This document shows positions 34,683-43,085 of a stretch of DNA of 64,000 bases, piece after piece. Origin of the DNA: Paraburkholderia phytofirmans OLGA172 (lineage in GTDB: Bacteria; Pseudomonadota; Gammaproteobacteria; Burkholderiales; Burkholderiaceae); the NCBI RefSeq assembly GCF_001634365.1, contig NZ_CP014578.1, forward strand, positions 3,596,001 through 3,660,000. Direction: 5' to 3'. The first letter of the stretch is position 1; each line of letters opens with the position of its first letter. A model generated the notes under the pieces. The model saw only the letters and a list, made by a program, of their open reading frames with translations, was not told the DNA's origin and ran no database searches. Both the position numbers and the translations under genes were made by a program.

Positions 34683-35344
34683 CTGACAGCGGCGTAGCCG
34701 GACGCTTTCCGACGCCGAATGGCGGCCGGCAGAGGAGCCATCCTGCGGGGCGCATTCTAGCGTTTCGAGACTGCTTGTTCGGACGCCGCATCGCGGAAAG
34801 CGTCGATGTAAAACACGATGCTTAAGCGATGTGTTTTTCGGATGGTGGGCCATCAATGTATCGTTGGCCCACCATCAGCCGACTTTTTCAAGGGAATTCG
34901 TAGAGCCGAGCCGCGTTATCTCTTATAAATTGGCGGGCCGAGTCATGAAACCCTGGCGGCAAGACCTTATAGCTTCGCACCGGCAGCACAAGTTCAACCC
35001 AATCGTCGTCGAGCATCAGATACTGCAGACCCAGTGCTCCATCGCCGCTAATGGCGGCCCGCATCCTTGTGTCCATCGTGAGCATCGTTTGCTTGAAGAT
35101 ACCTGGTCCCTGCGAGGTTTTGCGGGCGTATCGCCGCCAGCGGTTATGCTGATATCTCTCCCGGTTCCCACGGAGAGTTCGTATCAGCACAGGGGGGCGC
35201 CCGTCCCGAGCGTTTGTCCGAGCTGGCCCCGTGAGGCTAACGCCCGAGCCCAGGCGGGGTTGCGTGTGCCGTCGAGGTGTGCCAGAATCCTCCCACGGAC
35301 TGCACCTAAGTCCTTGATTTTACAGAACTGGTTTTATACTAAGC
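34683..35344. other. Region between integrase and attachment site
   Basis: Mostly without convincing genes. A minus-strand frame at 34,888-35,190 ends in a protein-like stretch (DGALGLQYLMLDDDWVELVL, then PVRSYKVLPPGFHDSARQF) that may be a gene fragment or short gene. A long plus-strand frame runs through the attachment site and terminator and is not credible. The short repeat gatggtgggccatcaat/ggcccaccatc at about 34,842-34,876 is a possible terminator hairpin of the integrase gene. Confidence 0.4.
34888..35190 (-). CDS. Possible small unknown protein or gene fragment
   Basis: A 100-residue frame whose last 65 residues look protein-like (MRAAISGDGALGLQYLMLDD, DWVELVLPVRSYKVLPPGFH, DSARQFIRDNAARLYEFP). 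The N-terminal 35 residues are basic and less convincing, so an internal Met (near 35,082) may be the true start. No domain recognised. It sits between the integrase and the attachment site, where debris of earlier insertions is common. Confidence 0.3.
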   Translation of the reverse strand: MLIRTLRGNRERYQHNRWRRYARKTSQGPGIFKQTMLTMDTRMRAAISGDGALGLQYLMLDDDWVELVLPVRSYKVLPPGFHDSARQFIRDNAARLYEFP

Positions 35345-35365
35345 GCGAATCTCACCGCCTCCGCC
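35345..35365 (+). repeat. tRNA-Ser-like 3' end fragment, probable attR
   Basis: The 21 bp starting cgaatctcacc and ending gcctccgcca match the T-arm end, 3' acceptor strand (cgcctcc), discriminator G and CCA of a tRNA-Ser-type gene. No matching 5' part (ggaggcg) lies within 100 bp upstream, so this is not a complete tRNA. The adjacent terminator and the integrase just upstream make it the right attachment site of an island inserted into the 3' end of a tRNA-Ser gene. The intact tRNA should lie to the left of this window. A tmRNA 3' end is the alternative. Confidence 0.7.
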
Positions 35366-35376
35366 ACAAGATCAAT

Positions 35377-35403
35377 GAAAAACGGGCCTCTCGGCCCGTT
35401 TTT
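35377..35403 (+). terminator. Rho-independent terminator after tRNA fragment
   Basis: Stem acgggcc (35,381-35,387) and ggcccgt (35,392-35,398) with a TCTC-type loop, preceded by A's and followed by a T run. It sits 11 bp after the tRNA fragment and is probably the original terminator of the interrupted tRNA gene. Confidence 0.85.
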
Positions 35404-35460
35404 CATTTCCGCCTTCGGTTGTTGCGAGTGCTCCTGCCTGCGTGCCACTGACCGCGTGCG

Positions 35461-35724
35461 TCACACGCTAAGCGCATCCAGCTTCTCACGCGCATCGGCG
35501 CAACGCCGATTCAGATCGCGATGCATCAACTGACTGTCGAGCAGCGCCGATACATCAGACAAACCGTAATCAAAACGCAAGACATATTCGATGTCTGTGT
35601 AATCGTGATAGGCGCCGCTGTCTGCCAGCTTCTGCGCTTCGGCAAAGGCAGCCTGTTGCCGCTCGCCATTCATCAAATCTCTGATCGCCATGATTGCCGC
35701 TCCGAGGAACAGTGACGCCATCAT
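35461..35724 (-). CDS. Small unknown protein (core)
   Basis: An 87-residue protein (or 76 if begun at the Met at 35691): a hydrophobic first stretch, then helical, acidic sequence (NGERQQAAFAEAQKLADSGA, YHDYTDIEYVLRFDYGLSDV, SALLDSQLMHRDLNRRCADA). GC-rich codon use agrees with the core genome. No domain recognised; the YTDIEYVLRFDYGLSDVSAL part suggests a compact helical domain. It is the first gene right of the island boundary. Confidence 0.65.
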   Translation of the reverse strand: MMASLFLGAAIMAIRDLMNGERQQAAFAEAQKLADSGAYHDYTDIEYVLRFDYGLSDVSALLDSQLMHRDLNRRCADAREKLDALSV

Positions 35725-35880
35725 AGCAATGCAAATTGAACCGCACGGTCGCGCGCGCGCAACACCTGGTGTTTTCCGTAGACGCGTTGCTTAGCGCAGG
35801 ATGGAGAAGCAGGCTTGCCGCGTGTTTCGGCTAAGGAACCATGATCCGCGTTCAGCGAAGCCTCCCAGCCCGTGATGCCA

Positions 35881-37101
35881 TCAAACGGCAGCGACCGGCG
35901 CCTTCATGCCGTGCCATTTGACGACCAGAATCCGGCCGACGTAACACAGCACGCCCGCAACGCCCACGACGATGCCCATGCCCTTGGGGGAGCCATCCGG
36001 CCAGAGTCCGACAGCAAGGCTCGCCAACGCGCCAAGCGCCAACTGCACGGCGCCGAACACGGCGGCCGCGGCGCCGGCATTCACCGGATACCGATGCATC
36101 AGATCGGTCGCGCAGTTAGCGGACAACAGCCCGACGACGCCGACCACGAAGAACAACCCGAAGACGATCGACCATAGTCCGCCCCACCCCGTCAGCGAGA
36201 CGAGACAGACGAACAGGGACGCGATGCAACTCACGGTCGCGGCGAAAGAGATGATCGGCAGCGAACCGAGTTGGCCGACGAGCCGCGTATTCATAAAGTT
36301 GCCGAACATGATGCCGACGATATTCAGCGCGAACAGAAATCCGTAATGCTGCGCCGACACATGGAAATATTCGATATACACGAACGGCGTCGCGGTGATA
36401 TACGCGAACATCGACGCGAACGCCATGCCGCCACACAGCATGTGCCCCCACGCGACCGGATCGCGCAGTAACTTGCCATAGGCGCCGAACGATTTCAGCA
36501 GCGCCGAATGCGCCCGCTTTTCGGGCGGCCACGTTTCCGGCACCTTGAGGAACGCGGTCACCGCACACACCGTACCGAATAGCGTCAGCACGATAAAAAC
36601 GACACGCCAGCCGCCGAGCAACAGCAACTGCCCGCCGATCAGCGGCGCGAGCAGCGGGCCGATCGACGTGACGATGGCGAGCATCGACAGCACGCGCGCG
36701 GCATCGGTCGGCCCGTGCGCGTCGCGGGCGATCGCGCGCGCCAGCACCGAGGCCGCACCCGCGCCGAGCGCCTGCACGAAGCGGAATGTCACCAGCGACC
36801 CGATCGAAAACGACAACGCGCAGGCCACGCTTGCCAGCGCATACATGATGATGCCGCCGAGCAACACAGGCCGGCGGCCATAGGTGTCCGACAGCGGACC
36901 ATAGAGCAGCATGCCGATCGAAAAACCGAACATGAAGCTGGTCAGCGTGGTTTGCGCGGCGCCGGTGCTGATGGCGAATGCCTGCGCGATGGTCGGCAGG
37001 CTCGGCAGATACATGTCGATGGAAATCGGCCCGCATGCGGCAAGCGCACCGAGCAACAGAATCAGCCGGCCATCGGGCCGGCTTCTGGTGACGTGGGACA
37101 T
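35881..37101 (-). CDS. Bcr/CflA family drug efflux MFS transporter
   Basis: A 406-residue, 12-helix drug:proton antiporter. The N-terminus LILLLGALAACGPISIDMYL followed by PSLPTIAQAFAISTGAAQTT is the Bcr/CflA signature, with the motif A-like GPLSDTYGRRPVLLGG loop and ALGAGAASVLARAIARDAHG in helix 4-5. The Met at 37101 is chosen because the preceding 22 residues look non-conserved. Substrates (bicyclomycin, chloramphenicol-type drugs) are known for the family but not predictable here. Divergent from hemL. Confidence 0.9.
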   Translation of the reverse strand: MSHVTRSRPDGRLILLLGALAACGPISIDMYLPSLPTIAQAFAISTGAAQTTLTSFMFGFSIGMLLYGPLSDTYGRRPVLLGGIIMYALASVACALSFSIGSLVTFRFVQALGAGAASVLARAIARDAHGPTDAARVLSMLAIVTSIGPLLAPLIGGQLLLLGGWRVVFIVLTLFGTVCAVTAFLKVPETWPPEKRAHSALLKSFGAYGKLLRDPVAWGHMLCGGMAFASMFAYITATPFVYIEYFHVSAQHYGFLFALNIVGIMFGNFMNTRLVGQLGSLPIISFAATVSCIASLFVCLVSLTGWGGLWSIVFGLFFVVGVVGLLSANCATDLMHRYPVNAGAAAAVFGAVQLALGALASLAVGLWPDGSPKGMGIVVGVAGVLCYVGRILVVKWHGMKAPVAAV

Positions 37102-37372
37102 GGGAATCCAGATGAAGCGCCGCGCCGTCATCGGCAGCGAAACGCGGTGAAACGGGGGAAACCGCAACTTGACGACCCCAATTGTACGCGACGGCTAGAC
37201 CATCCACCCCGCCCGGTCCTGGCTGGGCGGGTCGACCACGCGCCGCGGCATGGGCAAACCCAAAACCTCTTCACGCTGACTCCGGTACAATTTCCCCACC
37301 AACCCCCAGCGCCGCGCGGAGCGCAGAAAGCAGCACCCGCGCCGCTGCGCAACCCAAATTCCAGCCATCACC

Positions 37373-38656
37373 ATGTCCAGAAACCAGACCCTCTTCGACC
37401 GTGCGCAGCGCACCATCCCCGGCGGCGTGAACTCGCCGGTCCGCGCGTTCCGCTCAGTAGGCGGCACGCCGCGCTTCATCGAGCGCGCGCAAGGCCCCTA
37501 CTTCTGGGACGCGGACGGACAACGCTATACCGACTACATCGGCTCATGGGGCCCGATGATCCTCGGCCACATCCACCCGGAAGTACTGGAAGCGGTCCAG
37601 CGCGTGCTGACCAACGGTTTCTCCTTCGGCGCGCCGACGGAATCCGAAATCGAAATTGCCGAAGAAATCTGCAAGCTGGTGCCGTCGATCGAACAGGTCC
37701 GCATGGTCTCGAGCGGCACCGAAGCGACCATGAGCGCACTTCGCCTCGCGCGCGGCTTCACGAACCGCAGCCGCATCGTCAAGTTCGAAGGCTGCTATCA
37801 CGGCCACGCGGACAGCCTGCTGGTCAAAGCCGGCTCGGGCCTGCTCACGTTCGGCAATCCGACTTCGGCGGGCGTGCCGGTCGATATCGCCAAGCACACC
37901 ACGGTGCTCGAGTACAACAACGTCGCGGAACTCGAAGAAGCGTTCAAGGCGTTCGGCAACGAGATCGCCTCGGTGATCGTCGAGCCGGTGGCAGGCAACA
38001 TGAACCTCGTGCGCGCCACGCCTGAATTCCTGCAAGCCTTGCGGCGCCTGTGCACCGAGTACGGCTCAGTACTGATTTTCGACGAAGTGATGTGCGGCTT
38101 CCGCGTCGCCCTGGGTGGTGCGCAAGAGGTCTACGGCATCACGCCGGATCTGACGTGTCTCGGCAAGGTGATCGGTGGCGGCATGCCGGCGGCAGCCTTC
38201 GGCGGCCGGCGCGACATCATGGCTCACCTCGCGCCGCTCGGCGGCGTCTATCAGGCGGGCACGTTGTCGGGCAATCCGATTGCGGTGGCCGCCGGCCTGA
38301 AGACGCTGCAGCTGATCCAGGCGCCCGGCTTCTACGACACGCTCGCCGCCCGCACCACGCGTCTTGCGCAAGGTCTCGCGAATGTCGCGCGCGAAGCGAA
38401 GGTGCCTTTTGCGGCCGATTCGCTCGGCGGCATGTTCGGCCTCTACTTCACTGAGTCGGTCCCGACCAGCTTCGCCGAAGTCACGAAGAGCGACGTGCCG
38501 CGCTTCAACGCGTTCTTCCACAAGATGCTCGACGCGGGCGTGTACTTCGCGCCCTCGGCGTATGAAGCGGGCTTCGTTTCGATCGTTCACGACGACGCAA
38601 TCATCGACGCCACGATCGACGCAGCGCGCGACGCGTTCGCCTCGCTCGCGGCCTGA
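37373..38656 (+). CDS. hemL: Glutamate-1-semialdehyde 2,1-aminomutase
   Basis: Converts glutamate-1-semialdehyde to 5-aminolevulinate, the C5 entry into heme synthesis. The 427-residue length and motifs fit: [19 protein letters not shown] near the start, [55 protein letters not shown], and the PLP lysine in [16 protein letters not shown]. The C-terminus ([20 protein letters not shown]) is usual. It opens the riboflavin-gene neighbourhood typical of Burkholderia and relatives, 71 bp before ribD. Confidence 0.97.
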   Translation: MSRNQTLFDRAQRTIPGGVNSPVRAFRSVGGTPRFIERAQGPYFWDADGQRYTDYIGSWGPMILGHIHPEVLEAVQRVLTNGFSFGAPTESEIEIAEEICKLVPSIEQVRMVSSGTEATMSALRLARGFTNRSRIVKFEGCYHGHADSLLVKAGSGLLTFGNPTSAGVPVDIAKHTTVLEYNNVAELEEAFKAFGNEIASVIVEPVAGNMNLVRATPEFLQALRRLCTEYGSVLIFDEVMCGFRVALGGAQEVYGITPDLTCLGKVIGGGMPAAAFGGRRDIMAHLAPLGGVYQAGTLSGNPIAVAAGLKTLQLIQAPGFYDTLAARTTRLAQGLANVAREAKVPFAADSLGGMFGLYFTESVPTSFAEVTKSDVPRFNAFFHKMLDAGVYFAPSAYEAGFVSIVHDDAIIDATIDAARDAFASLAA

Positions 38657-38727
38657 GGCGCGCGAGACACGAACCCGCCGGAACCCAAACTCAATATTGC
38701 CTAGCCACCGTACCCGACCGGACACCG

Positions 38728-39897
38728 ATGTTTTCGCAAACCGACTTCGTCCATATGGAACGCGCGCTCACGCTGGCCAAGCGTGGCATGTATACGACCG
38801 ACCCGAATCCGCGCGTCGGTTGCGTACTCGTCAAGAACGGCGAGGTGATCGGCGAAGGCTTCACGCAGCCGGCCGGCCAGGATCATGCCGAAGTTCGCGC
38901 GTTGAAGGACGCGCGTTCGCGCGGCCATGATCTGCGCGGCGCCACGGCCTACGTGACGCTCGAGCCGTGCAGCCATTTCGGCCGCACGCCGCCGTGCGCG
39001 AATGCGCTGATCGAAGCGCAGGTCGAGCGCGTGGTCGCGGCGATGGAAGACCCCAATCCGCAAGTCTCCGGGCGTGGTCTCGCGATGCTGCGCGATGCCG
39101 GCATTGAAGTGCGTTGCGGGCTGCTCGCCAACGAAGCGCATGAACTGAACATCGGCTTCGTGTCGCGCATGACGCGCGGCCGCCCGTGGGTCCGCATGAA
39201 AGTGGCCGCCTCGCTGGATGGCCGCACGGGCTTGCCGTCGGGCGTCAGTCAATGGATTACCGGCGAAGCGGCACGCGCCGATGGTCACGCATGGCGCGCC
39301 CGCGCGTCGGCAATCCTGACGGGCATCGGCACCGTCAGGGAAGACGATCCGCGCATGACCGTACGCGCTGTCGACACGCCGCGCCAGCCGCAACGCGTGT
39401 TGATCGACAGCCAGCTCGACGTGCCGCCCGAAGCCCAGATTCTGGCCGGCGCACCCACGCTGATTTTCTGCGGCAATCTCGATGAGCGTCATGCCGAGCG
39501 CGCCAGCACGCTGCGCGATCGCGGCGCGGAGATCGTGCAACTGGCGAACGCGGCGGGCAAGGTCGACCTGCCCGCCATGCTGAAAGTGCTTGGCGAGCGT
39601 AATGTGAACGAACTGCACGTCGAGGCGGGCTACAAGCTGAACGGCTCGCTGTTGCGCGAAGGCTGCGTCGACGAACTGCTGGTCTATCTCGCGCCCAGCC
39701 TGCTCGGCATGGACTCGATGAGCATGTTCAATCTGAACGCACCGGAAACGCTCGAAGGCCGCCTGCAGCTGAATTTCCATGCGGTCGACCGGATCGGCGA
39801 CGATCTGCGGATTCTCGCGCGTTTTGTGCCGCGTTCCGCGCCGCATCCGGAACCCGAAGCCGGGACCGAGCCCGCACCACAACCAACTTCGAATTAA
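38728..39897 (+). CDS. ribD: Bifunctional diaminohydroxyphosphoribosylaminopyrimidine deaminase / uracil reductase
   Basis: Second and third steps of riboflavin synthesis. N-terminal deaminase with the zinc site HAEVRAL, and VTLEPCSHFGRTPPCANALI; C-terminal reductase from about residue 150 (RPWVRMKVAASLDGRTGLPS, AILTGIGTVREDDPRMTVRA, ELHVEAGYKLNGSLLREGCV). The last 20 residues are a Pro/Glu-rich tail with no fold. 389 residues is normal. ribE follows after 15 bp. Confidence 0.97.
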   Translation: MFSQTDFVHMERALTLAKRGMYTTDPNPRVGCVLVKNGEVIGEGFTQPAGQDHAEVRALKDARSRGHDLRGATAYVTLEPCSHFGRTPPCANALIEAQVERVVAAMEDPNPQVSGRGLAMLRDAGIEVRCGLLANEAHELNIGFVSRMTRGRPWVRMKVAASLDGRTGLPSGVSQWITGEAARADGHAWRARASAILTGIGTVREDDPRMTVRAVDTPRQPQRVLIDSQLDVPPEAQILAGAPTLIFCGNLDERHAERASTLRDRGAEIVQLANAAGKVDLPAMLKVLGERNVNELHVEAGYKLNGSLLREGCVDELLVYLAPSLLGMDSMSMFNLNAPETLEGRLQLNFHAVDRIGDDLRILARFVPRSAPHPEPEAGTEPAPQPTSN

Positions 39898-39912
39898 TCA
39901 GGGATTAACACG

Positions 39913-40548
39913 ATGTTTACAGGAATCGTCGCGGCAGTGGGCCGCATAGAATCAGTCAACCCGCTCGGCACGGATGGTGACGCAGGCGTACGCCTGAACG
40001 TCGAAGCCGGCGGCCTCGATCTCGAAGACGTCCAGCTCGGCGACAGCATCACGATCCAGGGCGCCTGCATGACGGTCGTGGCAAAAACTGCGCATTCGTT
40101 CGAAGTCGACGTGTCGCGCGAAAGCCTGAACTGCACCGCGGGCCTTGGCGAGACCGGCGAGGTCAATCTCGAGAAGGCGCTGCGCGCGCATGACCGGCTC
40201 GGCGGGCATATCGTCTCCGGCCACGTGGACGGCCTCGGCACGGTCACCTATTTTGCGCCGGTCGGCGAATCGCACGAACTGCGCGTGCTGGCGCCGCGCG
40301 AGATCGGCCGCTATCTCGCCTACAAAGGTTCTATCACTGTCAACGGCGTGAGCCTGACCGTCAACTCGGTTAAAGATCTCGACGATGGCTGTGAGTTTTC
40401 GATCAACCTGATTCCGCACACGGTCGAAGTGACCGCGCTCAAGCGCCTGCGCGAAGGCACGCAAGTGAATCTGGAAATCGATCTGATTGCGCGGTATGTG
40501 GAGCGGATGCTCAGCGCGCCTCAGGACGGCCATAACCCGTTGAAATAA
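39913..40548 (+). CDS. ribE: Riboflavin synthase alpha subunit
   Basis: Dismutates two lumazine molecules to riboflavin. The MFTGIVAAVGRIESV start, the two lumazine-binding repeats (GACMTVVAKTAHSFEVDVSR ... GHIVSGHVDGLGTVTYFAPV, then GSITVNGVSLTVNSVKDLDD) and the C-terminal LIARYVERMLSAP trimerisation helix are all present (211 residues). Its 3' end, from 40,489, is copied in degenerate form at 45,920-45,981 and 50,474-50,521. In related genomes ribBA follows directly, but here about 10 kb of sulfur genes intervene. Confidence 0.97.
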   Translation: MFTGIVAAVGRIESVNPLGTDGDAGVRLNVEAGGLDLEDVQLGDSITIQGACMTVVAKTAHSFEVDVSRESLNCTAGLGETGEVNLEKALRAHDRLGGHIVSGHVDGLGTVTYFAPVGESHELRVLAPREIGRYLAYKGSITVNGVSLTVNSVKDLDDGCEFSINLIPHTVEVTALKRLREGTQVNLEIDLIARYVERMLSAPQDGHNPLK

Positions 40549-40610
40549 TTCGATTTTTAAAAAATCAGCGTCTACGGTCGTCTTGCTGAAACCAGCTAAA
40601 TCTACGGCTT

Positions 40611-40653
40611 GGTGACGGTATACCGTCGTTTTCCGCACCAGGTATACCGTCAC
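40611..40653. repeat. Perfect 13-bp inverted repeat with ACGGTATACCGT core
   Basis: gtgacggtatacc at 40,612-40,624 and ggtataccgtcac at 40,641-40,653 are perfect inverse complements separated by 16 bp. The left arm extends into acggtataccgt (40,615-40,626), itself a perfect 12-bp palindrome. It lies 63 bp after ribE and just beyond the metQ stop on the opposite strand. It may be a bidirectional terminator, an operator pair, or part of an insertion junction, since the two ribE 3'-end copies also carry a perfect inverted repeat just downstream. Confidence 0.7.
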
Positions 40654-40667
40654 GCCGCCAGAGAGAG

Positions 40668-41492
40668 TCAGTGACTCGACTCATTCCACGCCGGCAGCGT
40701 CGCCCCGTGGTAGACGCTGAGAATTTCAGCGGCCACGTTCGGTTGCTGATAACTCTCGACAAGCGCGTGGACCCAAGGCGCGTTCGCGTCCTTCGCATTG
40801 ACGGCGAGGAAGTTACGGTACGGATTGCCGCTCACCTGCTCCTGCGCGATCCGCTCCTGCGGGATCTTGATGCCTGCCTTGATCGCCCAGTCCGTATTGA
40901 TCACGGCTGCATCCAGATCGCCGATCGCACGGCCGACAATACCCGCATCGAGTTCCTTGATATGGATGTGCTTCGGGTTGTTGGCAATATCACGCGCGGT
41001 CGGCAGCAAGCCGACATCCGCGCGCAACGTGATCAGATGCTGCGCCTGAAGCAGCAACAACGAGCGCCCTTCGTTGCTCGGGTCGTTCGGCACGCCGATG
41101 GTGGCGCCATCAGGAAGATCCGACACCGACTTGAACTTGCGCGAATACAAACCGATAGGCTGCACGTAGGTGTATCCGACCGGTACGATGGTGTAACCGC
41201 GCGCCTTGGCCTGCGCGTCGAGATACGGCTTGTGCTGGAACGAGTTGGCGTCGAGGTCGTGCTCCGAGAGCGCCTCGTTGGGTTGCGTGTAGTCGGAGAA
41301 GGTGGTGACCTTGATCGTGAGTCCCTGCTTGGCAGCGTTCGCGGCGACCACGCGCCAGACGTCCTCATCTTCGCCGGACATGATGCCGACGCGCAAAGTT
41401 TGCGGCGCGGCCAGCGCGAGCTGCGTGGTGGCGAGGCCCAAACCGAACAAGACGGTCGCCAGCGCAGTTTTAAGCATGTTTCGTTTATTCAT
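40668..41492 (-). CDS. metQ: MetQ/NlpA-family substrate-binding protein
   Basis: A 274-residue periplasmic or lipid-anchored binding protein for methionine or related sulfur compounds. Signal MLKTALATVLFGLGLATTQL then ALAAPQTLRVG; no lipobox Cys is visible. Family motifs: TFSDYTQPNEALSEHDLDAN, SFQHKPYLDAQAKARGYTIV, IGLYSRKFKSVSDLPDGATI, GVPNDPSNEGRSLLLLQ, AAVINTDWAIKAGI. No metN or metI gene is adjacent, so it would use a remote permease or serve a related sulfonate transporter. It starts the inserted sulfur module, divergent from the sfnB genes. Confidence 0.9.
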   Translation of the reverse strand: MNKRNMLKTALATVLFGLGLATTQLALAAPQTLRVGIMSGEDEDVWRVVAANAAKQGLTIKVTTFSDYTQPNEALSEHDLDANSFQHKPYLDAQAKARGYTIVPVGYTYVQPIGLYSRKFKSVSDLPDGATIGVPNDPSNEGRSLLLLQAQHLITLRADVGLLPTARDIANNPKHIHIKELDAGIVGRAIGDLDAAVINTDWAIKAGIKIPQERIAQEQVSGNPYRNFLAVNAKDANAPWVHALVESYQQPNVAAEILSVYHGATLPAWNESSH

Positions 41493-41828
41493 GAGACGTA
41501 GTAGTCGTGTGGTTGATGATGGGGCGAATGCTAAGTAACGTGGAAGGTCGCTGACAAATATTTTTCCGTGCGTTGCTAAATCCCCTGAGGCATATATGAA
41601 AAGCTTCAGGCGCCACGCAGGCGACGTTCACAGATGCCACAGGGCATCGAAATTGAAAATCCTCATAAGCAAGTTCCAATTCGATAGTAGGCACGCCTTA
41701 CCCCGGCTGGTCCAATAGACGATCCAACCTGTTCGCCACAAGCGTTACGCAGGCGATGCGCTTCGCCGCATGAAGGGGCCGAAGCACCGTAGCGCGGACG
41801 GGTGACAACCCTATCTGTACGAGCCGTC
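41493..41828. promoter_or_regulatory. Divergent region between metQ and the sfnB operon
   Basis: About 310 bp without a gene, expected to hold the two divergent promoters. Sulfur-starvation control by CysB or SfnR is known for such genes elsewhere, but I could not identify a defined binding site by eye. Confidence 0.4.
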
Positions 41829-43082
41829 ATGCCCACTCCCGAATCCTCCTCTCCCGTGTCGCGTTTGCCGCGGCCTCCCGATCCGGCCCGCGTGCGGCGT
41901 ATTGCCGACGATGCAGAAGCGCTGGCAGCCGCATACACTTTGGCGGCAGCGTTCGCCGCGGGCGCCGCCGAGCGCGACCGCCAACGGCGGCTGCCGTGGG
42001 CCGAACTGGACCTGTGGTCGGAAAGCGGCCTTGGTGGCATCACCGTGCCGCGCGAATACGGTGGCGCCGACGTCTCGTTCGCGACGCTGGCGGAAGTCTT
42101 TGTGATCCTGTGTGAGGCCGATCCAGCGCTCGGCCAGATTCCGCAGAACCATTTCGGCGTGCTCGGCTTGTTGCGGGAAGTCGGCATGCCAGCGCAGAAA
42201 GCGCGCCTGTACGGCGAGGTGTTGGCGGGCAAGCGGCTCGGCAATGCGGGTCCCGAACGCCGCTCGGCTAACGCCAAAACCATCCTGCAGGGCACGACGC
42301 GACTGAGCGCCACAAGCGACGGCTTGCGCCTCGACGGTCGGCGCTTCTATTCGACCGGAGCGCTATTTGCACACCGCGTCCCGGCACGTGCCACCGACGA
42401 CGAAGGCCGCGCCGTGCAGGTCTGGGTCCCGCGCGATGCGCCGGGCTTGAGCGTGATCGACGACTGGAGTTCGTTCGGCCAACGCACCACGGCGAGCGGC
42501 ACGGTGACCTTCGACCAAGTGCCAGTCGATCCGCAGGACGTGCTGCCGATCTGGCAGCTCGCCGACCGTCCGGGGCTGTTCGGCCCCGCCTCGCAATTGA
42601 TTCAGGCCGCGATCGACCAGGGTATCGCGCAGGCCGCAGTCGCCGACACGCTTCGCTTCGTACGCGAACGCGCCCGGCCGTGGGTCGACTCGGGCCTCGA
42701 ACACGCAACCGATGACCCGTACATCATCGCGGATGTCGGCCGTCTACAAATCGATCTGCACGCGGCTCACGAGGTGCTCCAGGAGGCCGGCCACACGCTG
42801 GATGCCATTGCCGCGCAACCGATTGTCGATACCGAGGCCAGTGCACGCGCCTCGGTCGCGGTGGCCGAAGCCAAGGTGCTCACCACCCGCATTGCGTTGG
42901 AGGCAAGCGAAAAGCTGTTCGAACTAGCCGGTTCCGCCTCCACTCGCGCCGCGCACAATCTCGATCGCCATTGGCGCAACGCCCGCACGCATACGCTGCA
43001 CGACCCGGTGCGCTGGAAGTTGCATCTGCTGGGCAACTATCACCTGAATCACGTGCTGCCGGCGCGCCACTCGTGGAACTGA
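41829..43082 (+). CDS. SfnB-family sulfur acquisition oxidoreductase (copy 1)
   Basis: An acyl-CoA-dehydrogenase-fold flavoprotein of the SfnB/DszC-like group, linked to use of dimethyl sulfone and other organosulfur compounds with FMNH2-dependent partners. Visible: GITVPREYGGADVSFATLAE, ADPALGQIPQNHFGVLGLLR, DGRRFYSTGALFAHRVPARA, VIDDWSSFGQRTTASGTVTF, and HNLDRHWRNARTHTLHDPVR near the C-terminus, where the HDP motif is typical. ATG 41829 is preferred; a GTG at 41802 would add nine residues. It is followed by a second related gene after 3 bp, then a DszA-type monooxygenase. Confidence 0.88.
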   Translation: MPTPESSSPVSRLPRPPDPARVRRIADDAEALAAAYTLAAAFAAGAAERDRQRRLPWAELDLWSESGLGGITVPREYGGADVSFATLAEVFVILCEADPALGQIPQNHFGVLGLLREVGMPAQKARLYGEVLAGKRLGNAGPERRSANAKTILQGTTRLSATSDGLRLDGRRFYSTGALFAHRVPARATDDEGRAVQVWVPRDAPGLSVIDDWSSFGQRTTASGTVTFDQVPVDPQDVLPIWQLADRPGLFGPASQLIQAAIDQGIAQAAVADTLRFVRERARPWVDSGLEHATDDPYIIADVGRLQIDLHAAHEVLQEAGHTLDAIAAQPIVDTEASARASVAVAEAKVLTTRIALEASEKLFELAGSASTRAAHNLDRHWRNARTHTLHDPVRWKLHLLGNYHLNHVLPARHSWN

Positions 43083-43085
43083 GAC

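Noticed and set aside
34831..35451. 206-residue plus-strand ORF
   Set aside because: It runs through the tRNA fragment and the terminator stem and has a composition typical of a shadow frame.
38701..39882. 393-residue minus-strand ORF opposite ribD
   Set aside because: Antisense shadow: long only because ribD is GC-rich and lacks stops in that frame.
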